NCBI GenBank assembly: GCA_036265435.1
Contig: DATAPB010000251.1
Span: forward strand, 1 to 26,616
DNA: 26,616 bases
Direction: 5' to 3'
Source: DASUPK01 sp036265435
GTDB lineage: Bacteria > Actinomycetota > Thermoleophilia > Solirubrobacterales > 70-9
Shown here one piece after another: positions 13,901 through 21,239 of this stretch. How positions within the stretch are numbered: the first letter of the stretch is position 1; every line of letters begins with the position of its first letter. The position numbers and the translations under genes were made by a program. The notes under the pieces were generated by a model. That model was given only the letters and a program-made list of their open reading frames with translations. It was not told where the DNA came from and ran no database searches.

Positions 13901-16111
13901 ATGAGCGCCCGCTCCCGCAGGCGGCATCGGCGCACGAGCCGCAAGACGAACCCCTTCCTGGTGACGCTCGGCGTCATGGGGTCGCTGCTCGCGCTCGGCG
14001 CGCTCGGAGGCGGTCTCTGGCTGCTCAGCGTCTACAACTCGGCGCCGTCGATCGCCTCGCTGAGGCCGATCTCGAAGGGGGCCGTCTCGAAGGTCTACGC
14101 GGCGGACGGCTCGCTGATCGGCGTGATCCACTCCGACAACATCCGGCAGCCGATCGGCACCGCACTGATCCCGCAGGACCTCAAGGACGCGACGGTCGCC
14201 ATCGAGGACCGCAGGTTCTACAACCACGGCGGCATCGACCCTTCGGCGATCGTCCGCGCCGGCTGGGAGGACCTGGTCGCCGGTGGCAAGCCGGTGGAGG
14301 GCGGCTCGACGATCACCCAGCAGCTCGTCCGCAACCTCTACATCGAGGACCCCCAGGACACCCTCCACCGCAAGATCATCGAGGCGCACCTCGCCAACGA
14401 CATGGAGGACCAGCACTCCAAGGACTGGATCCTCACCGAGTACCTCAACACCGCTTCGTACGGGACGAACAACGGCGCCACGGCGATCGGCGTCGAGGCG
14501 GCCGCCGAGACCTACTACTCCAAGCACGCCCGGGATCTGACCCTGCCCGAGGCCGCGATGATCGCCGGCCTGCCGCAGGCGCCTTCCCAGTACAACCCGC
14601 TCCTCAACCCGCGGGCGGCGCTGGCCCGGCGCAACGAGGTGCTCCACGCGATGGAACAGCAAGGCAAGATCACAGAGAGCGAATACCAGGACGCGGTCGG
14701 CCAGGGTCTGGGACTCAACCCGGGGCAGAAGTACACCCGGATCCGCGACCCCTACATCTTCGACCTGGTCAAGCAGGAGCTCGATGACCGCTACGGGCTG
14801 AACACCGTCCAGAACGGCGGTCTCAAGGTCTATACGACGATCAAGCCGGACCTTCAGCAGGCCGCCCAGAGCGCGGTGGACTCCTGCTCGGTCTGCTACT
14901 CCGGAGGTGGGCCCGCCTCCGCCCTCGCCTCGGTCGATCCCTCGAACGGTGAGATCGTCGCCCTTGCCTCGACCCAACGCTACTCGGAGGACAGCCAGTT
15001 CAACTTCGCCGCCCATGCGCAGCGCCAGCCCGGGTCCTCGTTCAAGACCTACGTCCTGACGACGGCGATCAAGCAGGGCATCGACCCGGACACGACCTAC
15101 TACGACGGCAGCTCGCCGAAGACGCTGGAGACCCCGGGCGGATCGAGCTGGACGGTCAACAACGCCGAGCCGGGGGGCGGTGGCGTCCTGCCGCTCACCG
15201 CGGCCACCTGGGAATCGGTCAACGTCGTCTTCGCCCAGCTCGGCCTCGACGTCGGTCCCGACAACATCGCCAGGACGGCCTATGCGATGGGAATCACCTC
15301 ACCGCTCGGGATCAAGGGCGCCCGCGAGATCCCCTGCAAGGTCGGACCGAACTGCTTCATACCCCCGGCCGACGCGATCGGCGGGCTCAGCGTCGGCGTC
15401 ACCCCCCTCGAACAGGCCAATTCCTATGCCACCCTCGCCAACGGCGGCGTCCACCACGACGCGACCGCGATCGACAAGGTCGTCTTCCCAGGCGGAAAGG
15501 TGGACGAGCCGGGTTCGGACGAGGGCAAGCGGGTTCTCACCGAGGGGCAGGCGTATGAGGTCACCAAGGTGCTCGAGGGCGTGATCACCAGCGGCACCGG
15601 CGCCGGCTACACGAGCATCGGCTGCTCGTCGGAGGCCGGCAAGACGGGAACCAGTGAAGGACTCTCCGACGCCTGGTTCGTCGGCTACACACCGCTGTAT
15701 TCGACCGCCGTCTGGACCGGTCACCCGCTCTCGCGCGACTACACCGGGTTCGGCGGCCCGACCTCGGGGCCGATCTGGCGCTCGTTCATGGAGGCCGCGC
15801 AGGGGAGCGATTGCCCCGACTTCGAGGTTCCCTCGAGCCTGCCGGAGTTGACGTCCTACCACGGCGACCACACGGCGTCCAGCTCGAGCTCCTGCAGCTA
15901 CAGCAGCTCGAGCTCGTCTTCGTGCGGCTCGAGCTCGTACACGCCGAGCTATGGCGGAAGCGACAACAGCACCAGCGACCACCAGGGCGCCTACGCCCCG
16001 GGCGTCGGGCAGAAGCCCGCCCCCTCGCCGAACCCGAAACCCACACCGCCGCCGGCCGCGCCGCCTCCGGCCGCTCCCCCGCCCCCCAGCGGCGGGGTCG
16101 ATCCGGGCTAG
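13901..16111 (+). CDS. Bifunctional class A penicillin-binding protein
   Basis: The 736-residue protein polymerises glycan strands and cross-links peptides outside the membrane. After a basic N-terminus and one helix (about 20-43) comes the GT51 domain: AIEDRRFYNHGG with catalytic Glu102, and GGSTITQQLVRN. The transpeptidase domain has SSFK (Ser379, Lys382), SVN (439-441) and KTGT (Lys581 onward). From about residue 650 the tail is unusual: serine-rich with several cysteines (SSSSSCSYSS, SSSSCGSSS), then proline/alanine-rich (PTPPPAAPPPAAPPPP), ending GGVDPG. Proline tails are known in actinobacterial PBPs; the Ser/Cys block is less usual. The window also holds an L,D-transpeptidase, so both cross-link types are possible. 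Confidence 0.96.
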   Translation: MSARSRRRHRRTSRKTNPFLVTLGVMGSLLALGALGGGLWLLSVYNSAPSIASLRPISKGAVSKVYAADGSLIGVIHSDNIRQPIGTALIPQDLKDATVAIEDRRFYNHGGIDPSAIVRAGWEDLVAGGKPVEGGSTITQQLVRNLYIEDPQDTLHRKIIEAHLANDMEDQHSKDWILTEYLNTASYGTNNGATAIGVEAAAETYYSKHARDLTLPEAAMIAGLPQAPSQYNPLLNPRAALARRNEVLHAMEQQGKITESEYQDAVGQGLGLNPGQKYTRIRDPYIFDLVKQELDDRYGLNTVQNGGLKVYTTIKPDLQQAAQSAVDSCSVCYSGGGPASALASVDPSNGEIVALASTQRYSEDSQFNFAAHAQRQPGSSFKTYVLTTAIKQGIDPDTTYYDGSSPKTLETPGGSSWTVNNAEPGGGGVLPLTAATWESVNVVFAQLGLDVGPDNIARTAYAMGITSPLGIKGAREIPCKVGPNCFIPPADAIGGLSVGVTPLEQANSYATLANGGVHHDATAIDKVVFPGGKVDEPGSDEGKRVLTEGQAYEVTKVLEGVITSGTGAGYTSIGCSSEAGKTGTSEGLSDAWFVGYTPLYSTAVWTGHPLSRDYTGFGGPTSGPIWRSFMEAAQGSDCPDFEVPSSLPELTSYHGDHTASSSSSCSYSSSSSSSCGSSSYTPSYGGSDNSTSDHQGAYAPGVGQKPAPSPNPKPTPPPAAPPPAAPPPPSGGVDPG

Positions 16112-16179
16112 CCGGCGAGGTCCGAGGATTCCGGCGGTTGGTCCCCGGGGGAACGCGCCCGCCTGACGTGGGCCGGCCC

Positions 16180-16185
16180 TAGCCT
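16180..16185 (+). promoter_or_regulatory. Putative -10 box of a leaderless promoter (thiL)
   Basis: TAGCCT lies seven bases before the ATG at 16193, at the end of the 81-base gap after the PBP gene. No Shine-Dalgarno is present. Confidence 0.42.
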
Positions 16186-16192
16186 TACCGAG

Positions 16193-17194
16193 ATGCCCAG
16201 CAGCGAATTCGACCTGATCGCCGCGATCAACGAGCGCATGCCCGCCCCCGGGCCCCGGGTGCGCGTGCCCAGCGGCGACGACGCGGCGGTCGTGGAACCG
16301 CGGGCCGCCAGCGCCACTACGGTCGACGCCATCGTCGACGGGGTTCACTTCGTGCTCGACTCATTCGGGCCCGAGGCCGTCGGTCGCAAGGCGCTCGGGG
16401 CTGCCCTCTCGGACCTCGCCGCGATGGGTGCATCCCAGGGGGAGGCCTACGTCGTCGTCGCGGCCCCCGAGGAATTGGCCGACGAGGACCTGCTGGGGAT
16501 CGCCGACGGGCTCGCCGAGATGGCGACTCGCGAGGAGGTCACAATCGCCGGCGGCGACCTCGTCCGCTCCCCCGTTCTGGTCGTCTCGGTGACGGCGGTC
16601 GGCTACGAGCCCGGGGGTGCGCGCTTCGTGACGCGACGCGGCGCCAGGCCGCGCGACGTGGTCGCCGTGACGGGCGACCTCGGCGGGGCGGCGGCAGCCG
16701 TACAGCTGATGGAGATGGGCGAGCGGCGCGGCGACCCGGCCGATCGTGGACGGGGGCTCCTGGATCGCCAGCTGGACCCGACGCCGCGCCTGCGCGAGGG
16801 GCGGGCGCTCGCCAAGGCCGGAGCCACGGCGATGATCGACGTCAGCGACGGGCTCGGCGCCGACGCCGGACATCTGGCGAGCGCCGGCGACTGCCATCTC
16901 GAGATCGACCTCGGCCTGGTACCGGTCGCGGCGGGGGTCGCCGAAGTCGCGGGCGGCGATCGGGCCGCCCTCGAGCTCGCGGCGTCCGGTGGAGAGGACT
17001 TCGAACTTCTGGTCGCAATGCCGCGCGAGCACTTCGACGGCGCGGCTCAGGCCGTCGCCGACGCCGGCTCGAAGCTGACCGAGATCGGCTACGTGACCGA
17101 GGGCCAGGGCGTGACCCTGAGCCTGCCCGACGGGGGGGAACTCGAGCCGCGCGGATTCGACCAGAGGCGCGGGTCCCTCTCGGGCTCCGGCTGA
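16193..17194 (+). CDS. thiL: Thiamine-monophosphate kinase
   Basis: This 333-residue protein phosphorylates thiamine monophosphate to thiamine diphosphate, the last step of cofactor synthesis, in the cytoplasm. It has the PurM-like ATP-binding fold with SGDDAAVV (27-34), the substrate segment DAIVDGVHF (45-53), ALSDLAAMGA (71-80), TGDLGGAAAA, and DVSDGLGADAGHL, all characteristic of ThiL. The C-terminal conserved stretch GYVTEGQGV to RGFD is present, so the gene is complete. No other thiamine gene is seen. The last 106 bases are overlapped on the other strand by the tail of the M28-like gene. The ATG at 16193 follows a TAGCCT box by seven bases. Confidence 0.95.
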   Translation: MPSSEFDLIAAINERMPAPGPRVRVPSGDDAAVVEPRAASATTVDAIVDGVHFVLDSFGPEAVGRKALGAALSDLAAMGASQGEAYVVVAAPEELADEDLLGIADGLAEMATREEVTIAGGDLVRSPVLVVSVTAVGYEPGGARFVTRRGARPRDVVAVTGDLGGAAAAVQLMEMGERRGDPADRGRGLLDRQLDPTPRLREGRALAKAGATAMIDVSDGLGADAGHLASAGDCHLEIDLGLVPVAAGVAEVAGGDRAALELAASGGEDFELLVAMPREHFDGAAQAVADAGSKLTEIGYVTEGQGVTLSLPDGGELEPRGFDQRRGSLSGSG

Positions 17195-19011
17195 GGGCGC
17201 TCGGGCTCCTCCTCGGGCTCCGCCTCTCTCTCCTCCTCCGCCTCGGCCTCGGGTCCAGGCTCCGGCGGCTCGGGCTCGGGCGCTTGCCGGCGCACCGAGA
17301 TCTCGCCCTCGATCCGCATCTCCGGTGCGGGCCTCGAGGGAGTTCGAGGCGTGCGGCCCGCGAGGGCGACGATCGCCACCCCCGAGCCGGCGAGCAGACA
17401 GGCGAGGACCGTCAGGGTCGCGCCGATCTGCCCGTCGGCGACCATCAGCACCACGTCGCGCCAGACGCCCAGGCCGGCGTCGAAGCGCCCCGCGAGGTCC
17501 GCGAGCAGGACGAGGGCCGGAACCAGTCCGAGCAGCACGAAGCCGACGGCCGGGCCCCGCCCGCGGGCGAGCCGCGCCGCTGCCAGCACCCACGCCTGCA
17601 GGCCGATCGAGACCACCAGCCCCAGATACGGGTTGACGATCCAGATTCCGAGGGTCGCCAGGCAGGCGATCATCAGCGCCGCGGGCGCGGCCGTTGCGAC
17701 GGCTCGTGACGGAGGCGGTCGCAGCGGCCGCAGGAAGAAGGCGCTCGCGCAGTAGAGGAGCACGGCGAGGACCACCGAGACCGTGCCTCCGGTGCCGAGG
17801 CCCTCGATGCGGGGATCGAACGGGAAGTCGGGGCTCGGCAGGAGGCCGACGAGTGTCGTCAGCAGCACGACCGCGAGGGCGCCGAGAAAGGGCAAGGACC
17901 GCAGCAGGGTCCAGACGAAGCCGCGGATCGCTTCGATCGGGCTGTGCGCTGCCGAAACGAGGCCGGAGCCGGCCGCCAGTCCGGCCGGGACCAGCAACGA
18001 CAGCGCCAGCAGGGCGAGCGTCCACCCGGGCATCAGGTTGCCCGCGAGGCCGATGTAGCCCTGGGGCCCGTGCTCGACCGCACCCGGGGCGTCGTCGAGG
18101 GTGAGGATCAGCGAGAGAGCGGCTCGCCCGAAGCGATCGAAGCTGTCGTTGTCGAACGCCTCGGGGGTGTCGCTACCGGGGTCCACGGGTAGCTCGCCGT
18201 CGGCCGAGAGGCGCACGGCCGGCAGGCCGTGCTCGATCAGCGGTGCCTGGTCGCCCAGACCGGCCGGCGCCGCCAGCCGGAAGAGGTCGTCGAGCGGCCC
18301 CTCGTCGCCCGCTGGGGTGGCGAGCTCGTTCGAGGTGATCGAATCGGCCGTCTCGGCCAGCTGGCTGGCGGTGCTCTGCGGCCCCGTCGACCAGGGAATG
18401 ACCAGTGGGGCGGTCGGATCGGAGAGGGCAGGCTGGCTGAGGACGATCGCCGCGTCGAGCAGGGACGAGTCGCTGTAGTCGCGGATGAAGCGCTTCGTTC
18501 CCAGGGCGCCGATGCTCGATCCATCGACGGAGACGAAGACGAGCGTCTTGTGATGGGCGGTGCCCGAGAAGGCCTCCGCGATCTCCAGCAGGGCGGCGGT
18601 CGCGGCGGCGGTCGTCGTCGCGCCGCTGCCCTGCGCGACGTCGCGAGGCGCGATCAGCGCTATCTGCCGGTTCGAGTCTCCCGGAAGCGTCGCGATCAGG
18701 TTGCGGAGGTGGACGTCGTGACCCCGAAACGAACCGTCGAAGGTCTGCTCGGAGACCGTCGCCTCGTCGATCGCAGCGAAATGGCTCTTGACCTGCTCGG
18801 CGAGCTTCTCGTCCGCCGCGGAGCCAGGGGTCGGGTAGGGAGCGTCAGCGCCGAGCTGCTTGGCGAGCGGCACCGCGCTGGCCGGATCGAAGGCGTCGGG
18901 CGGGATGCCCGCCGACAGGCTCCGCGGCACGTCCTGCAGGGAGAACATCGCGATCACGAAGACCAGCGGAACCGCGAGCAGCGCGTATCTGTAGAGGCGC
19001 AAGTCGATCAT
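17089..19011 (-). CDS. Polytopic membrane protein with degenerate M28-peptidase-like domain
   Basis: This 640-residue protein has an N-terminal helix (about 9-24), an external domain of some 290 residues, several helices between about 325 and 560, and an acidic/proline tail. The external domain follows the M28 order: LRNLIATLPG, then IALIAPRDV, GATTTAAATAALLEIAEAF and LVFVSVDGSSIGALGTKRF. These match strands that normally carry metal ligands as A-H-x-D, G-A-N-D-N and D-G-E-E. Here His becomes Pro122, the central Asp becomes Thr133 and the Glu pair becomes Ser165-Ser166. It is therefore probably not a zinc peptidase; GPI-transamidase Gaa1 shows a comparable membrane M28-like layout (analogy only). 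It is divergent from the response regulator by 34 bases, and the tail overlaps thiL antisense by 106 bases. Confidence 0.82.
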   Translation of the reverse strand: MIDLRLYRYALLAVPLVFVIAMFSLQDVPRSLSAGIPPDAFDPASAVPLAKQLGADAPYPTPGSAADEKLAEQVKSHFAAIDEATVSEQTFDGSFRGHDVHLRNLIATLPGDSNRQIALIAPRDVAQGSGATTTAAATAALLEIAEAFSGTAHHKTLVFVSVDGSSIGALGTKRFIRDYSDSSLLDAAIVLSQPALSDPTAPLVIPWSTGPQSTASQLAETADSITSNELATPAGDEGPLDDLFRLAAPAGLGDQAPLIEHGLPAVRLSADGELPVDPGSDTPEAFDNDSFDRFGRAALSLILTLDDAPGAVEHGPQGYIGLAGNLMPGWTLALLALSLLVPAGLAAGSGLVSAAHSPIEAIRGFVWTLLRSLPFLGALAVVLLTTLVGLLPSPDFPFDPRIEGLGTGGTVSVVLAVLLYCASAFFLRPLRPPPSRAVATAAPAALMIACLATLGIWIVNPYLGLVVSIGLQAWVLAAARLARGRGPAVGFVLLGLVPALVLLADLAGRFDAGLGVWRDVVLMVADGQIGATLTVLACLLAGSGVAIVALAGRTPRTPSRPAPEMRIEGEISVRRQAPEPEPPEPGPEAEAEEEREAEPEEEPERPQPEPERDPRLWSNPRGSSSPPSGRLRVTPWPSVT

Positions 19012-19033
19012 CAGCCAGGCATGAACCGCCTTC

Positions 19034-19039
19034 TAACCT
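19034..19039 (+). promoter_or_regulatory. Putative -10 box of a leaderless promoter (response regulator operon)
   Basis: TAACCT lies six bases before the ATG at 19046, in the 34-base gap divergent from the M28-like gene. No Shine-Dalgarno is present. It would drive regulator, kinase and protease together. Confidence 0.45.
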
Positions 19040-19045
19040 TCAGGC

Positions 19046-19756
19046 ATGGCGCGAGGACAGGCGAGGATCTTGCTCGTTGACGATGAACAGGCCGTGCAGA
19101 CGCTTCTCACCTACCCGCTCCGCAAGGAAGGTTATGACGTGGTGGGGGCCAAGGATGGGCAGGAAGCCCTCGATCGCTTCGGTGAGGAGCGGTTCGATCT
19201 CGTGGTCCTCGACATCATGCTTCCCAAGCTCGATGGGATTGAGGTGTGCAGGCGCCTTCGCACCCGCAGTCAGGTGCCGATCATCATGCTGACGGCAAAG
19301 GGGGACGAGATCGACAAGGTCGCCGGACTCGAGATGGGCGCCGACGACTACATCACCAAGCCCTTCTCGGTCCGGGAGTTCCGCAGCCGGGTCAAGGCCG
19401 CGCTCCGGCGAGGCAACATGGCGGGCCCGGCGCTGGCCGGCAATGAGCCGATCCGCGCGGGAGACCTCGAGATCGACTTCGAGCGCCGCTCCGTGATGCT
19501 GGCAGGGGATTCGGTGCAGCTGACCTACGTCGAGTTCGAGATCCTGGCCGCGATGGCGTCCGCTCCCGGGCGGGTCTTCACCCGCGAGATGCTGCTCGAG
19601 CACATCTGGGGTGACTCGACCTACCGCGACCCGCGCACCGTCGACGTCCACATCAGGCACCTCCGCGAGAAGCTCGAGGCCGACGCCAAGAACCCCGAGT
19701 ACCTGTTCACGGTGCGCGGCGTCGGCTATCGCTTCCGCGACGCCGAGCGCGATTGA
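19046..19756 (+). CDS. OmpR/PhoB-family response regulator
   Basis: The 236-residue protein has a receiver domain with the acidic pocket Asp12-Asp13, phosphoacceptor Asp56 (LVVLDIMLP), Thr84 and Lys106 (KPF). A winged-helix DNA-binding domain follows (FEILAAMASAPGRVFTREML; DVHIRHLREKLE; VRGVGYRF). It would be phosphorylated by the histidine kinase encoded 22 bases downstream and act as a transcription factor. The pair resembles envelope-sensing systems of the MtrA/RegX type, but the targets are not visible here. A following HtrA gene suggests control of envelope protein quality. Confidence 0.96.
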   Translation: MARGQARILLVDDEQAVQTLLTYPLRKEGYDVVGAKDGQEALDRFGEERFDLVVLDIMLPKLDGIEVCRRLRTRSQVPIIMLTAKGDEIDKVAGLEMGADDYITKPFSVREFRSRVKAALRRGNMAGPALAGNEPIRAGDLEIDFERRSVMLAGDSVQLTYVEFEILAAMASAPGRVFTREMLLEHIWGDSTYRDPRTVDVHIRHLREKLEADAKNPEYLFTVRGVGYRFRDAERD

Positions 19757-19778
19757 GCGCCTCCCGCCGGACGTGAAG

Positions 19779-21239
19779 ATGAGACCGGCGTGGCTCCGCC
19801 TCAACACCCTCCGCAATCGGCTCGTCGTCCTGATCACGCTGATCACGGCGGGGGCGATCGGGTTCGTCTACCTCTACGTCGTGCCGCAGCTCGAATCGAG
19901 CCTGACCGCCGAGAAGCTGCGGCGGCTCGAGCGGCTCGGAACCGAGCAGTCCCCGCGGCTCGCGCGGGCGCTCGAGTCGGGTGCCACCCCGGCCCAGATC
20001 TCGGAGCTGGTCCGCTCGACGGCGCAGGCGACCGAGAGCCGGGTGACCTTGCTGGCCGTCAGGAATGCGCCGGGTGGCCCGGTGCCCGCATTCGTCGTCG
20101 CGGACTCGCAATCGGAGGCGACGGCGCTCCAGGGGCGCTATCTGACCGCCGAGGCCGCGATCAGCGGGGGACACATCGCCACCGGCGTGGAGCGCGTGGC
20201 CGGGACCCGTGTCGGCACCTCCGCGGTCCCGATCCGGCTCGGCGACCAGACGCGCTGGGTCGAGGTCATCTCGACCCAGCTGGCGGAGGTGAACGAAGAC
20301 GTCGCGCTGGTTCGCCGACAGATCCTGATCGCGGGGCTGATCGCCCTGGTCGCCGCCTCCCTGATCGGTTTCTGGGTGTCGGGCGCGGTCTCTCGCCGGC
20401 TGCGGCGGATGCGGCGCGCGGCGGAGGCGGTGGCGGAGGGACATTTCGACCAGCCGATCCCGGTCGACTCCTCGGACGAGCTGGGTCAGCTCGCACGCAG
20501 CTTCAACGAGATGCAGCGGCGCCTTGCGCGGCTCGACAGCTCGCGCAAGGAATTCATCGCCAACGCGTCCCACGAGCTGCGGACCCCGATCTTCTCGCTC
20601 GGAGGGTTCCTGGAGCTGCTCGAGACGGAGAAGCTGACCGCCGCCGAGCGGCGCGCCTTCGTCTCCGAGATCCGCGCGCAGGTCGAGCGGCTGCAGAAGC
20701 TCACGATCGATCTGCTCGACCTCTCGCGGCTGGACGCCGACGTGATGGAGATCAAGCGCGAGCAGGTGGACCTGAAGGACGCTGCCAGAGTGGTCGCGGA
20801 CGAGTTCCGCCCCAAGGCCGGCCTCCACGAGTCCTCGCTCCAGGTGCGGGGGCGGGGCCATGTGGTCGCTCTGGCGGATCTAAATCGAGTCTCACAAATC
20901 ATTCGTATCCTGGTTGACAATGCGCTCACCCACACCCCGCAGGGGACGAACGTAACCGTGACCGCCGTGCGCGGGACGAACGCGGCGGAGCTGATCGTCG
21001 GGGACGACGCGAAGAAGGGGATCGACCCTCGCGCGATCCCGAAGGTCTTCGACCGCTTCTACACCGGCGATACCGCGTCCGGGTCCGGGCTGGGCCTGGC
21101 GATCGCGGAGGAGCTCGCGCATCGCATGGGCGGGCAGATCGCGGTGGTCTCCCGCCGCGGGCACACCGCCTTCACGCTCAGTCTGCCGCTCGCCGGCGGG
21201 CGACGGCGCCAGCGCGAGCCGGCCGGGGTAGCGGTATGA
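19779..21239 (+). CDS. Membrane sensor histidine kinase with HAMP domain
   Basis: This 486-residue kinase has two membrane helices (about 13-34 and 182-203) flanking a sensor domain of about 145 residues outside the cell. HAMP follows (about 204-255), then HisKA with ANASHELRTP (phosphoacceptor His265), the N-box VDNALTHTP (Asn381), FDRFYTG and GSGLGLAI. The G1 box, usually D-x-G-x-G, reads GDDAKKGI (408-415): the first glycine is missing and one residue appears added. ATG 19779 is preferred; GTG 19773 is in frame two codons earlier and the Shine-Dalgarno is weak for both. It partners the upstream regulator and overlaps the HtrA gene by four bases (ATGA). Confidence 0.93.
   Translation: MRPAWLRLNTLRNRLVVLITLITAGAIGFVYLYVVPQLESSLTAEKLRRLERLGTEQSPRLARALESGATPAQISELVRSTAQATESRVTLLAVRNAPGGPVPAFVVADSQSEATALQGRYLTAEAAISGGHIATGVERVAGTRVGTSAVPIRLGDQTRWVEVISTQLAEVNEDVALVRRQILIAGLIALVAASLIGFWVSGAVSRRLRRMRRAAEAVAEGHFDQPIPVDSSDELGQLARSFNEMQRRLARLDSSRKEFIANASHELRTPIFSLGGFLELLETEKLTAAERRAFVSEIRAQVERLQKLTIDLLDLSRLDADVMEIKREQVDLKDAARVVADEFRPKAGLHESSLQVRGRGHVVALADLNRVSQIIRILVDNALTHTPQGTNVTVTAVRGTNAAELIVGDDAKKGIDPRAIPKVFDRFYTGDTASGSGLGLAIAEELAHRMGGQIAVVSRRGHTAFTLSLPLAGGRRRQREPAGVAV

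Noticed and set aside
13066..13977. N-terminal extension of the HAD frame to 516 codons
   Set aside because: It reads antisense through the MscS gene with Ser/Thr/Arg-rich sequence; the HAD fold starts at MVRAVFLDALG.
16361..18025. Minus-strand frame of 554 codons across thiL and the M28-like gene
   Set aside because: It is out of frame with the M28-like protein and antisense to well-conserved ThiL motifs; composition is Arg/Gly/Ala only.
19707..20861. Minus-strand frame of 384 codons opposite the histidine kinase
   Set aside because: It has no recognisable domain; the kinase frame carries all expected motifs.
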